The position numbers and the translations under genes are program-made. DNA of 64,000 nucleotides, from the NCBI RefSeq assembly GCF_024347495.1, contig NZ_AP025490.1, forward strand, positions 1,302,001 to 1,366,000. Reading direction: 5' to 3'. The notes under the pieces were generated by a model. The model saw only the letters and a program-made list of their open reading frames with translations, made no database searches and was not told the DNA's origin. Origin of the DNA: Vibrio gallaecicus. Lineage in GTDB: Bacteria; Pseudomonadota; Gammaproteobacteria; Enterobacterales; Vibrionaceae. Of the stretch, positions 27,251 through 36,116 are shown piece by piece; positions within the stretch are counted from its first letter, which is position 1, and the number at the start of each line of letters is the position of its first letter.

Positions 27251-28314
27251 GTGAATTTAAAACAAAACAAGTCTTTGATCAGCCTTTGAATACTAGCATG
27301 GGCTCTGATTCTAGTTTCCAGTCGGATACGACCGAAGCGCCTCAAGTGGATCTAAATACTCAGCAAATTTTCACTGAACAAGAAAAGTTTACGCCGGTTG
27401 TGACTGATGAAGTGGAAGTTGAAACTGAACATGAGCAACAGTTAGAGCAAGTGATCCGCCCAAGCAAACACAGTTCATGGCTTTGGACGGGGGGGCTTAC
27501 TACGTTCACGGCATTAGTGGGCTGGCAAGCCGTTGACTCTGTTATTACTGCATTTCAAACGGCTGATTGGCTAACATTGGGTTGGACGGGCTTCATTGCT
27601 GGGATTGCTTCTCTTGGCTTAGGTGCTATTGGTAAAGAACTATGGAAATTACGCTCATTGAAAAAGCATTTCAGTGTGCAAGAGGTCAGTGAGAGCTTAC
27701 TGACAAGTGATAGCGTAGGAAAAGGGAAAACATTTTGTGAAGATATAGCCAAGCAAGGTGGAATTAAAGAAGAAAGCCCAGCTTATGATAAGTGGAAAAA
27801 CAGCGTAAACCCTTCACATAGTGATGCTGAAGTCCTTGATATGTACGATGCCATTGTCGTGAGCCAGCAAGATAAAGAAGCAACGCGGATTATCTCTAGA
27901 TTTGCGACTGAATCTGCTGCGTTAGTGGCGGTTAGCCCACTTGCTGCAGTAGATATGCTGCTTGTCGCGTGGCGAAACTTCACCATGATCAATAAACTGG
28001 CACAAGTGTACGGTATTGAGTTGGGCTACTGGTCTCGCCTGAAATTATTCAAGCTCGTATTGCTGAATATGGCATTAGCAGGAGCAAGTGAGCTTGCGAT
28101 TGATGCCAGTATGGATCTTATGTCTATGGACTTAGCTGGAAAAGTGTCTGCAAGAGCAGGGCAGGGGTTAGGAGTTGGAATTCTAACAGCTAGGGTTGGA
28201 TTAAAAGCAATGTCATTACTGCGACCACTTCCTTGGCATAAAGATAGAAAAATTAAATTATCGGATTTTCGTAAAGCCATATTGTTAGAAGTGAAACGTA
28301 TTACTTTGAAATAA
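27247..28314 (+). CDS. ycjF: YcjF-family (DUF697) membrane protein
   Basis: YcjF is the partner of YcjX. A polar N-terminal region (residues 1-72) is followed by two membrane helices (about 73-92 and 98-118) and a C-terminal DUF697-type domain rich in alanine and small residues, with [20 protein letters not shown] and a WRN motif. The length of 355 residues is normal for the family. Its start overlaps the ycjX stop (ATGA). Function in the family is poorly defined; association with envelope stress comes from E. coli, and no psp genes are visible in this window. Confidence 0.93.
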   Translation: MSEFKTKQVFDQPLNTSMGSDSSFQSDTTEAPQVDLNTQQIFTEQEKFTPVVTDEVEVETEHEQQLEQVIRPSKHSSWLWTGGLTTFTALVGWQAVDSVITAFQTADWLTLGWTGFIAGIASLGLGAIGKELWKLRSLKKHFSVQEVSESLLTSDSVGKGKTFCEDIAKQGGIKEESPAYDKWKNSVNPSHSDAEVLDMYDAIVVSQQDKEATRIISRFATESAALVAVSPLAAVDMLLVAWRNFTMINKLAQVYGIELGYWSRLKLFKLVLLNMALAGASELAIDASMDLMSMDLAGKVSARAGQGLGVGILTARVGLKAMSLLRPLPWHKDRKIKLSDFRKAILLEVKRITLK

Positions 28315-28317
28315 ATA

Positions 28318-28342
28318 AAACGCACCCATTTAGGGTGCGTTT
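28318..28342. terminator. Bidirectional terminator after ycjF
   Basis: AAACGCACCC (28318-28327) pairs with GGGTGCGTTT (28333-28342). It is shared by ycjXF and the convergent outer membrane gene. Confidence 0.9.
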
Positions 28343-28368
28343 ATTGTATGCAGCTGACTTAGCCTACA

Positions 28369-29517
28369 TTAAAAATGCATGATGAGTTGAGCAGATACAC
28401 CGTAGTTATTGTCTGCACCGGCTTGTGCCGCTAAGTCGAAGCCAAAAATACCAAATGGTTTGAAACCTAAGCCTGCTGTGGCTAGGTCATCTGCATAGTC
28501 CGTTAAACTGTGCATATAGCCTAAACGAAGTTGAGCCCAGCTAAACGCATCCAATTCAGCCCCCACCTTCGCATACTGAGTTTTGTAGCCGTATTCTTTA
28601 AAGTGTTCTACTGCATTTAAATCTATGTCTGCTGTTAGGGTGTACCACGATTTATCATATGAGATGCCCAACACAAATTCTGGTTGAACAAGTACCGTTG
28701 CCTTTTGTCCGAAATGCGTTTTGGTTTTCAGTTCTTGCGATAGGATATTCTTAGCCGATAAACCGATGATTGCATGGTCTCCCCACTCATAAGCTGCGCC
28801 TAAGTCTATGTTGAATGTAGACTTCTCTACGTAATCCTCTTCAACATCAAAGTCGTCATCAAACTCATCCAGTGTTTCAACGTAGTTTAGACCGTAGATA
28901 CGTTGGTATTTAGGTGAAATACCAAACATAAAGTCGTGCTCTTGAATGGTGAACGTATCAGCGAAGGTAAAACCCACGTCAACAATCGCGACTCCGACCG
29001 CCTGACCACTTGAAAGCAACTCTGAATCAGTAGGGTCATCATTGTGTAAGTCATCATCATGCACATTAAATCGAGCAATGGTGGCTATTTGAGACTTAAT
29101 GAAGAAGTTGGTACTTACATGTCTATTTGGAATGGCGAATACAGTGCCTAAATTGGCTTCTACATTTACATTGCCATTATCCAGTTGCTTTAATGCTTTA
29201 CGCCATTCATCTAATAACTCGTCATTGTCAGGGTCAAATTGTAATTGGTCATCAATATCTTGGAAGTGATCCAATTTGTCTATCATGTCATCTCGGTCAT
29301 GAACTCTTGCCCCTATCACGGGAAGAATTAACCCGAAGTTATCCCCTTCTTTATAACGAGCCGCTAAAGCGGGATTATGAAAACTCGATGTAAGATAAGA
29401 GGCTGACGCCGCCCCAGTGCTGCCCATGCCAACACTTCTGGTATCGAAAGAAGTCATTGCAAAACTAGACGCTGAAAAGGTACTGATTAGCGTGAGGAAT
29501 AGTTTAGAGTATTTCAT
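28369..29517 (-). CDS. Outer membrane beta-barrel protein of the TraF_2 type
   Basis: A signal peptide (MKYSKLFLTLISTFSASSFA) is followed by SFDTRSVGMGSTGAASA, the N-terminal signature of a chromosomal family often labelled 'conjugal transfer protein TraF'. The rest is a run of amphipathic beta strands ending in a typical outer membrane C-terminus (VSAQLIMHF, terminal Phe). The label comes from weak similarity; no conjugation genes are present here, and the protein is better seen as a FadL-like or structural outer membrane barrel. Very acidic loops (DDDFDVEEDY, NDDPTDSE) suggest surface exposure and perhaps calcium binding. Confidence 0.8.
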   Translation of the reverse strand: MKYSKLFLTLISTFSASSFAMTSFDTRSVGMGSTGAASASYLTSSFHNPALAARYKEGDNFGLILPVIGARVHDRDDMIDKLDHFQDIDDQLQFDPDNDELLDEWRKALKQLDNGNVNVEANLGTVFAIPNRHVSTNFFIKSQIATIARFNVHDDDLHNDDPTDSELLSSGQAVGVAIVDVGFTFADTFTIQEHDFMFGISPKYQRIYGLNYVETLDEFDDDFDVEEDYVEKSTFNIDLGAAYEWGDHAIIGLSAKNILSQELKTKTHFGQKATVLVQPEFVLGISYDKSWYTLTADIDLNAVEHFKEYGYKTQYAKVGAELDAFSWAQLRLGYMHSLTDYADDLATAGLGFKPFGIFGFDLAAQAGADNNYGVSAQLIMHF

Positions 29518-29792
29518 ATTTAAGCCGGGTGAGGTTTATACGGAATAATATAGGCTATGGGTGATTTGCTTTAAGTTCCACATAATAACCTTGTTTTAAG
29601 TAAGTGATTGTTGCGAAATGTTACAGTTAGAAACCTTGATTGACGAGAGTAATGATAGATAAGCTTCTTAACTTGTTGATATTTAAAAGCTGAATAGATA
29701 TAGACCGCTCTATGATGACTCTTCTCTTGACTGGTACCATTGCTTAATTCAAACTAGTGTCAACTTTTCCTGACACCTTAATAGGACACATC

Positions 29793-31340
29793 TTGCGTCT
29801 TGAAGTATTGTGTGAAGATCGGCTTGGCTTAACGCGTGAGCTGCTCGATATTTTAGCCTCTAAAAGCATTGATTTACGTGGTATAGAAATTGATATTAAA
29901 GGCATCATTTATTTAAATTGTCCTGATATTGATTTTGATACCTTCAGTGAGTTGATGGCGGAAATTCGCCGCATTTCAGGTGTCAATGATGTCCGAAAAA
30001 TTCAGTTTATGCCGAGCGAAAGGCACAATACTGAACTACTTGCACTATTAGCAAACCTTCCTGACCCAGTGATAGCTATTGACCTGAAAGGGTCTGTAGA
30101 TATGGCAAACCACGCAGCCCTTAATCTATTCAATAAATTAGAAGAAGAAATTATTGGTGAGCCAGTGATTTCGTTTTTACCTACTTTTAATTTTTCACGT
30201 TGGATTGAAGGAGATGTTAATCGTCATCGTGAAGATGTGGTGTTAGATGGCCTAGACTACTCTATTGAGATTATTCCGGTTTATCTAGGTGGGGATGTAT
30301 CTGAGCCAGTACTAGCAAGTGCAGTTATGACGATTCGTTCAAGCCGCCAGCAAGATGCCAATGCCCATGATTCCTTACCTGAAAAAAATAACCTAGGTTT
30401 TGAGCACTTTGTTGGTATTTCAAACCGCCATAAAGCTCTTATTAGCCAAGCAAAGAAACTAGCAATGCTTGACCAGCCCCTATTAATTGAAGGTGATACT
30501 GGTACTGGCAAAGAAATGCTAGCAAAAGCGTGTCATAACCGTTCCAACCGTGCTTCTTTTCCTTTTTTGATTTTAAGCTGTGCTTCAATGCCTGATGACG
30601 TGGCTGAAACCGAATTATTTGGCCATGCACCTGGCTCGTTTAATCATGAGCAAGGGCATAAAGGTATATTTGAGCAGGCTAACGGCGGGACTGTATTCCT
30701 AGATGAGATTGGTGAAATGAGCCCTCATCTTCAAATCAAATTACTACGTTTTCTTCAAGATGGCACTTTCCGTCGTGTTGGGGAAGAAGAAGAAATGCAT
30801 GTTGATGTGCGTATCATAGCTTCAACTCGTCATAAGCTAGGAGAACTGGCTGACTCTGGTTCTTTCCGTGAAGATCTCTTCTATAGATTGAATGTTTTGA
30901 CTCTATCGATTCCAGCTTTAAAAGAAAGATCAAATGATGTTGGACCGTTACTAGAATTATTTACTGCCAAATATGCGCACCAGTTAGGTATGTTAAAACC
31001 AGAGCTAACGGAAGAGTTAGTCGTTCAATTAGGTAACTATCAATGGCCAGGTAATATTAGGCAGCTTGATAACATGGTACTAAGGGCACTGACAGAGCTT
31101 GATGGCGATACACTTTCTATTGAACAGTTCCATTTACCTAAGCTTGAAGCCGTTGCTTCAGGGATGGCGAGCATGAATATTGACGGCTCACTAGATGAAA
31201 TTATGAAAGACTATGAATCTCAGATATTAGAGAAACTTTATCAGTCTTTCCCATCAAGTCGTAAACTCGCAAAGCGCTTAAATGTTTCTCATACTTCTAT
31301 TGCAAATAAATTGCGTGATTATGGAATTCGTAAAAATTGA
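29793..31340 (+). CDS. tyrR: Aromatic amino acid transcriptional regulator TyrR, UUG start
   Basis: TyrR controls aromatic amino acid synthesis and transport. Domains in order are ACT (about 1-75, starting LRLEVLCEDRLGLTREL), PAS (about 78-185), an AAA+ ATPase with Walker A GDTGTGKE (234-241) and Walker B VFLDEIGEM (301-309), and a C-terminal helix-turn-helix (SRKLAKRLNVSHTSIANKL). The GAFTGA loop of sigma-54 activators is degenerate, as expected of TyrR. The family start aligns with a TTG at 29793 that has AGGA six bases upstream. A GTG at 29757 would add 12 residues with no ribosome site. The predicted length is 515 residues, against 513 in E. coli. It is coupled to rimJ. Confidence 0.95.
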   Translation: MRLEVLCEDRLGLTRELLDILASKSIDLRGIEIDIKGIIYLNCPDIDFDTFSELMAEIRRISGVNDVRKIQFMPSERHNTELLALLANLPDPVIAIDLKGSVDMANHAALNLFNKLEEEIIGEPVISFLPTFNFSRWIEGDVNRHREDVVLDGLDYSIEIIPVYLGGDVSEPVLASAVMTIRSSRQQDANAHDSLPEKNNLGFEHFVGISNRHKALISQAKKLAMLDQPLLIEGDTGTGKEMLAKACHNRSNRASFPFLILSCASMPDDVAETELFGHAPGSFNHEQGHKGIFEQANGGTVFLDEIGEMSPHLQIKLLRFLQDGTFRRVGEEEEMHVDVRIIASTRHKLGELADSGSFREDLFYRLNVLTLSIPALKERSNDVGPLLELFTAKYAHQLGMLKPELTEELVVQLGNYQWPGNIRQLDNMVLRALTELDGDTLSIEQFHLPKLEAVASGMASMNIDGSLDEIMKDYESQILEKLYQSFPSSRKLAKRLNVSHTSIANKLRDYGIRKN

Positions 31341-31927
31341 TTGAAGATACCAGTACTAAAGAAAAAGTATTTAAACGGGATGGCGATTTAATATTACGCA
31401 CTGCTGCACCTGGTGATGCTGAAATGATCAGCCAATACTTTATTACGAATCGTCAATATCTAAAGCCCTGGGAGCCTGCTAGAGAAGAACTTTTCTTTAG
31501 CGTCGAAGGGTGGAGCCAAAGGTTAATTAAATTGCATGAGTTACATAAAATGGGCTTGGGATATTATTGCGTTCTAAACAATGCTGAAACTAATGAAATG
31601 TTAGGAACGGTGTCTTTCAGTAACCTCTCCCGCTTTCCTTTTCATGCCTGTAATGTTGGTTATTCTTTGGCTGAAAGTGCACAAGGGCATGGCTATATGC
31701 GAAGAGGCTTAACCTTAGCCAAAGACTACATGTTTGATGTTCAGAATGTTCATCGATTGATGGCTGGTTATATGCCACGTAATAAACGCAGTGAAAATGT
31801 TTTAAACCACCTTGGCTTTGAACGCGAAGGTTATGCTAAAGATTATTTGCAGATAAATGGTAAATGGGAAGACCATATACTTACTGCCTTGGTTAATCCT
31901 AATTGGCAAGATACTCGAATAAGTTAA
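31337..31927 (+). CDS. rimJ: RimJ-like GNAT N-acetyltransferase, probable UUG start
   Basis: The protein closely follows E. coli RimJ, which acetylates the N-terminal alanine of ribosomal protein S5. Shared blocks include LKPWEPAR, SNLSRFPFHAC, AQGHGYMRRGLTLAKDYMF, HRLMAGYMPRNKRSENVL and EGYAKDYLQINGKWEDHILTAL, which include the acetyl-CoA binding loop. The first possible start is a TTG at 31337 that overlaps the tyrR stop by four bases. The next in-frame ATG is about 30 codons later and would remove conserved sequence, so translational coupling to tyrR is likely. The pairing of tyrR with rimJ is a context worth noting. Confidence 0.9.
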   Translation: MIEDTSTKEKVFKRDGDLILRTAAPGDAEMISQYFITNRQYLKPWEPAREELFFSVEGWSQRLIKLHELHKMGLGYYCVLNNAETNEMLGTVSFSNLSRFPFHACNVGYSLAESAQGHGYMRRGLTLAKDYMFDVQNVHRLMAGYMPRNKRSENVLNHLGFEREGYAKDYLQINGKWEDHILTALVNPNWQDTRIS

Positions 31928-32031
31928 GGATTGGCTCACTAACCGATTCAGCTGATTTAATATGTAAATAAGAATTAAGAATATATAATATTAGAAGCAT
32001 AGCGTTCTAATAATTTAGTTAAGGATATTTG

Positions 32032-32505
32032 ATGTCATATACAACTTTGGATGAATACCAAAGAAAATGGATTTTCACTCACCAATCTATGCCTTTACCA
32101 GCTGAAGATTTAGAGAAGATCAAGCCAATGACTCAGGCTCGTGCTGCGCAGTTTTGGAAAGAGAACGTGAGCCCACAAAGCCCAGATTCAGAACGCCTAA
32201 GCACACAAGACTGGCCAAGCAAAGCTTCCAATTGGAAAGACGAAATCAAGTGGATGAGCTGTTGGGATTCCGATGAACCAGAGCTTCCAGAAGGTATTTT
32301 GGAACATATTGACTGGCAAGATGATGTAACGGTTTACTTCTGTTACGAGAAATACAATGTGCTAGAGACCAAATGGTCAGTATTTAAAAAGCATTGGAAG
32401 AACTTTTTGTTTTACGATGATGGACCTATCCTGCTTGGTCGACGTCGTACAGAAACGCTATGGTTTTCTACCAAAGGTACAGTTAAGTTAGGTAACAGAA
32501 CCTAG
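32032..32505 (+). CDS. DUF2947-type small protein, 157 residues
   Basis: The start at 32032 has AAGGA six bases upstream. The protein is soluble and tryptophan-rich (about ten Trp), with no signal peptide or membrane helix. Its opening (MSYTTLDEYQRKWIFTHQSM) and layout match my memory of the DUF2947 family, which is restricted mainly to Vibrio, Shewanella and relatives and has no known function. It is followed by its own terminator. The family call is from memory and could be wrong. Confidence 0.72.
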   Translation: MSYTTLDEYQRKWIFTHQSMPLPAEDLEKIKPMTQARAAQFWKENVSPQSPDSERLSTQDWPSKASNWKDEIKWMSCWDSDEPELPEGILEHIDWQDDVTVYFCYEKYNVLETKWSVFKKHWKNFLFYDDGPILLGRRRTETLWFSTKGTVKLGNRT

Positions 32506-32845
32506 CTTCAATACGTACTCAGACTCATAGACGTTATATATTAAAGCGGGCAGTAGCTCGCTTTTTTCTTTTATCAGTCCATATCGTGCTTCCTTCCATA
32601 TCTCTTTGTCTTGCTTAACGTCTTAATTCACCTCCTTCTTCAGTATTAACTTTTGACCAGTTGTAAGCCTTCATCAATATTTAATATGCATCATGTATAT
32701 CTAAGTAAGATCTATATGTGGATGATATTTAATCAATCATCATATTAAGTTAATAAGTGTAATATCTTGCAGAATCGTATTTTGTTTGTTGAATGTAATT
32801 AAATTTAGACTATATTTAAGGTACGACCCTGTGTGGAGGTGCCGT
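32506..32845. other. Intergenic region before the small gene at 32846
   Basis: These 340 bases hold a terminator near the left end (32544-32567) and then about 280 AT-rich bases that must contain the promoter of the next small gene. I saw a short GATGAT...ATCATC symmetry around 32716-32742 but nothing that names a regulator. Confidence 0.5.
32544..32567 (+). terminator. Intrinsic terminator of the DUF2947 gene
   Basis: The stem AAGCGGGC/GCTCGCTT (one wobble pair) with loop AGTA is followed by a T run. Confidence 0.8.
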
Positions 32846-33061
32846 ATGATTTGGGAAACTCTCGAACGTGTAAATAAACTTCGCAAGGCAGCGTTAGAAG
32901 ATCCAGAGTTTTTGGACTCGGCTAGAGTTCATGAGGAATGGATTTTAAATCAAACCAACAATAAAGGAGGGAAAACCACAGAAAAACGTAAAGAAAAGAA
33001 ATTATCTGATATATATGAGCACACTGATTTTTCAATTAACCCTAGCGGTTCCAAACATTAA
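32846..33061 (+). CDS. Small charged hypothetical protein, 71 residues
   Basis: GGAGG six bases before the ATG at 32846 is the best ribosome site in this part of the window and sets the start; an in-frame start 60 bases earlier is unsupported. The protein is highly charged. An N-terminal amphipathic helix (WETLERVNKLRKAALEDPEF) is followed by a lysine-rich linker (KGGKTTEKRKEKKL) and a short tail. There is no membrane segment. I do not recognise it; it could be a small nucleic-acid or protein-binding factor. A terminator-like hairpin follows. Confidence 0.65.
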   Translation: MIWETLERVNKLRKAALEDPEFLDSARVHEEWILNQTNNKGGKTTEKRKEKKLSDIYEHTDFSINPSGSKH

Positions 33062-33100
33062 GTTTAAGTAAATAATGAACACATTTGTAATTAACAAAAA

Positions 33101-33145
33101 ATGCCACTATAAAATCTAAAGCTAAGATTTATAGTGGCATTTTCA
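33101..33145 (+). terminator. Terminator after the small charged protein gene
   Basis: ATGCCACTATAAAATCT (33101-33117) pairs with AGATTTATAGTGGCAT (33125-33140), with one bulged base. It is followed by TTTCATTT and preceded by an A tract, so it may also stop the leftward Hsp70 operon. Confidence 0.75.
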
Positions 33146-33161
33146 TTTATGTAACCATCAT

Positions 33162-33209
33162 TAAAGCTAAAGCTAAAGCTAAAGCTAAAGCTAAAGCTAA
33201 AGCTAAAGC
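33162..33209. repeat. Hexanucleotide microsatellite (TAAAGC)8
   Basis: Eight perfect copies of TAAAGC lie between the terminator and the stop codon of the large Hsp70 gene, inside the likely 3' untranslated region of the Hsp70 operon. Confidence 0.95.
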
Positions 33210-33223
33210 TTAAGGAAGGTTCT

Positions 33224-36049
33224 TTAATTATTAATGAGGCTTAACCCACTTGGTAAGGCATCACCAAATACTCTCTTAGATTCACTTTCCGAAAGCTCTT
33301 TCACTTCAGAAACGAGGCTAACCCAAGAATCAGGCACTTTACTCTGCTGTAATTTATTTAATACTTGCTCACGATAATCGTCTGAAATATCAAATAATCT
33401 ATCACCGGTTTTGCGGCAGATCATAACAGCTGCAAACGCTATCATTGGTTCTTTTTGCCAGTTTTGTTCCAGTAGTTTTGGTAGCCATTGTTCAGCTTGT
33501 CCGCGAGGAATGACATTATGCTGGCTGCCATATAATGGAGTACGACAGGCTAGGCGACCGAGTGCCCACCAGTGCGCTTGACCAAATTGTGTTTGATTAA
33601 GTGCTTTGTTTAAAAACCAGGTGGATAGCAGAGACTTATCTTCTACGTCTAGGTGTTCAAGAGATGCAGCTAATCGAACCATAGATTCATAGCCTTTGTC
33701 TTGAGCTTCCTGTACAGATTTAGGGTTCTTTGCAGCCCCAGGATGAAGATACTTTGCTATGTCAGCTAGGATAGTTTCTTGCTGATCTTGAGATAGACCG
33801 CCTGAAATCCTTCTCCAGAAAACCCACCAATCTGTCCAACCTTGGTGGTTTTGGAATTGAATAGTTTGCTGATATAGACCCCAGATCTGCTCGATACGCC
33901 AAGAATCTGTTGGATCACCAAAACCAGGTCTCATTGAGAAACCAGCTAGGCGCAGCCAATTTTTTTCATGTGCTTCAGAGCGGCGGCGACGTTTACGTCC
34001 AAGAGAGAAGCTATCAAACAGCTGGCGCAAGGTAGAGAAGTCCCACTCGTCTTTTTTGCCTAAACGTTTTTCAAGTTCTTTCGAAATAGTTTTAATCTCT
34101 TTTGTATCTGCGCTTTTTTTATTTCCGCTGTATAGCCTAGAGATCAGCTCTTTACATTCAGCAAGGCGAGGGTGAAGTTGCTCTTCTTCTGAGTCATCAC
34201 TTTGCTTATTACGTACTTCAAATTCAAGTAACCAACGTTTACTCTCGTCTTCAACACTGACGCATTCCATTTTCAATGTACCGACTTCTGTGAGCTGGCA
34301 AGCCAGTTGAACTTCAACACGTTCTTTTTGGTTTGCTTGTAGTGCAATAGAATCAGTGCTGTCTAGTGTTGAAATATACGGAGGAAGAGGAGAAAAAAGA
34401 TCAGCGTTTACATTGACCATCACACCGTTTTGAATTGCAGTGTTATGGGCGATTTGATCATGCGTGGAGGTAAGTAAGTTAAAACGAACTGGCTCACCCA
34501 GCGTTAGGGAGAAACGTCGACCATTCAATCGAATTTCTTGACCTTCTTCTGTCCCTTTCGCTAATAAGCATAATGCCTTACCCATTTTATTCTTTTCTTG
34601 AAGATGTAAGAAATAAGAACGAGCAGCGCCTCCACCAATTTTCAGTTGAGCACCACGCCGGGCTTTACCAAAGGCAACCGCACCTAATGCAACAGACCAA
34701 TCTGGGTGGGGGTTATCTAAAACAGTGATTGGTGAACCTTTCCAGTTCCCCAGTAATTGAGTGACACGCTGCGTTACAAGGTCACTATTAAATACGCCAC
34801 CATTTAGCAGCACACCTACGGGTACGGCTGGTTGCGATGGATCGAAATTAATTTGGTCGGAATTTTCTAATGCTGCTTGTGATACTTGTTGATGCTGAGT
34901 TAAAAATTCAGCGACATGTTTACTCACCGCAGGATCAGCTACATAGGGCAAACCGAACTCAACAACGGCACTTCGGCGTTTGTCTGGAACGTCATTAAAA
35001 TCTGACAATGGGAAGAAGCCATCTAACGCGATGTTGTGAACTTCTTGTTTGGTCAAGCCTATGCTTTTAGTACCACCAAGCAACTTGGAACCGCTGCCTA
35101 ACATGGTGATCTTTACTTCTTCAGGTGCATTTGAGGACAGTAAGTTTTCTTTTGCTTTACGAGTTTGCTGGATTAATTTTGTCAGGCTTGCTGCATTAAG
35201 CTTTTTACCTTGGTTGAATCGTTGTTCAGCAAGGTGAGCTAAGGCTAAATCAAGGTTATCACCACCCAACATTAAGTGCTCACCAACCCCAATTCGATCT
35301 AATGCTAATTCATCTTTTTCAAATTTGGCTTCAATTAAGCTTAAATCGGTCGTACCACCACCTACATCACAAACCAGAATAAGCGGGAGCTGCTTTAACT
35401 CATCTGATGCTGTTTGTTGGTGTCTTGCATACCAGTCATAACAAACTGCCTGTGGTTCTTCGAGTAAAATGATTTTGCCTAAACCCGCCAGTTCAGCTGA
35501 TTCAAGTGTCAGCTTACGTGCTGTTTCATCAAATGATGCAGGCACGGTGACGACAACATCTTGATTTTCAAGTTTATTGCTTGGATTACGGTAATTCCAC
35601 GCTTGGCGGATATGGTTAAGGTAGCTAGCACTTGCGACTACTGGAGAAACCTTATCTACATCTTGAGCACCAGCCCAAGGTAGAATTTCTGAATTTCGGT
35701 CAACTGCCTGATGCGACAGCCAGCTTTTCGCACTGGATACTTGGCGACCTTCTACTTTAGCACCAAGCTCACGCGCCCATTCACCCACAATAACATTTGA
35801 AGTGTCACCTTCGACTAATGCTGTATCCCAAGGCAGGGTTAAGTCTGAGTCTGATATTTGGCTTTGTGCTGGGTGGTAACGAAAAGAGGGAAGCAGGGGT
35901 TTACGAACGACTTCTCCAGGACCAATGAGTTGGTCTATATCGAATAATGAAACGGGAGAGTGTTGTAAGTCATCGGTGATTTCACAGTATGCGACAACAG
36001 TATTCGTTGTGCCTAAATCAATGCCGACGAGAAAACGAGGAGATGCCAT
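33224..36049 (-). CDS. Large divergent Hsp70-family protein, 941 residues
   Basis: The N-terminal half is an Hsp70/actin-fold ATPase: phosphate loop 1 GIDLGTTNT starts at residue 9, the catalytic-type lysine is Lys108 (SSAKSW), phosphate loop 2 CDVGGGTTDLSLIE starts at 227, and the adenosine motif LLNGGVFNS follows around residue 405. The usual substrate-binding domain is not recognisable. A short beta-rich segment leads into a long helical C-terminal region (about 600-940, DUF3731-like by layout) with RRRRSEAHEKNW and many Trp residues. It is the last gene of the DUF2760-Hsp70-Hsp70 operon, 67 bases after the shorter paralogue and behind an internal terminator-like hairpin. The client and cochaperones are unknown. 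Confidence 0.88.
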   Translation of the reverse strand: MASPRFLVGIDLGTTNTVVAYCEITDDLQHSPVSLFDIDQLIGPGEVVRKPLLPSFRYHPAQSQISDSDLTLPWDTALVEGDTSNVIVGEWARELGAKVEGRQVSSAKSWLSHQAVDRNSEILPWAGAQDVDKVSPVVASASYLNHIRQAWNYRNPSNKLENQDVVVTVPASFDETARKLTLESAELAGLGKIILLEEPQAVCYDWYARHQQTASDELKQLPLILVCDVGGGTTDLSLIEAKFEKDELALDRIGVGEHLMLGGDNLDLALAHLAEQRFNQGKKLNAASLTKLIQQTRKAKENLLSSNAPEEVKITMLGSGSKLLGGTKSIGLTKQEVHNIALDGFFPLSDFNDVPDKRRSAVVEFGLPYVADPAVSKHVAEFLTQHQQVSQAALENSDQINFDPSQPAVPVGVLLNGGVFNSDLVTQRVTQLLGNWKGSPITVLDNPHPDWSVALGAVAFGKARRGAQLKIGGGAARSYFLHLQEKNKMGKALCLLAKGTEEGQEIRLNGRRFSLTLGEPVRFNLLTSTHDQIAHNTAIQNGVMVNVNADLFSPLPPYISTLDSTDSIALQANQKERVEVQLACQLTEVGTLKMECVSVEDESKRWLLEFEVRNKQSDDSEEEQLHPRLAECKELISRLYSGNKKSADTKEIKTISKELEKRLGKKDEWDFSTLRQLFDSFSLGRKRRRRSEAHEKNWLRLAGFSMRPGFGDPTDSWRIEQIWGLYQQTIQFQNHQGWTDWWVFWRRISGGLSQDQQETILADIAKYLHPGAAKNPKSVQEAQDKGYESMVRLAASLEHLDVEDKSLLSTWFLNKALNQTQFGQAHWWALGRLACRTPLYGSQHNVIPRGQAEQWLPKLLEQNWQKEPMIAFAAVMICRKTGDRLFDISDDYREQVLNKLQQSKVPDSWVSLVSEVKELSESESKRVFGDALPSGLSLINN

Positions 36050-36076
36050 TACTGAACCTCACAAGATATATGGATT

Positions 36077-36103
36077 AAAAAACGGCACCAATAAGGTGCC
36101 GTT
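36077..36103 (-). terminator. Terminator-like hairpin between the two Hsp70 genes
   Basis: AACGGCACC (36081-36089) pairs with GGTGCCGTT (36095-36103) across five bases, and the minus strand continues into six T residues. It lies in the 67-base gap between the two Hsp70 genes and should limit read-through into the larger one. Confidence 0.8.
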
Positions 36104-36116
36104 AAATATATGTGTA

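Noticed and set aside
28369..29517. 'Conjugal transfer protein TraF' as evidence of a plasmid or integrative element
   Set aside because: The protein is a chromosomal outer membrane barrel family with a misleading label, and no transfer, relaxase or integrase genes are nearby.
5628..33209. Short tandem repeats as remnants of CRISPR arrays
   Set aside because: The units are 5-7 bases long and directly adjacent with no spacers, and no cas genes are present.
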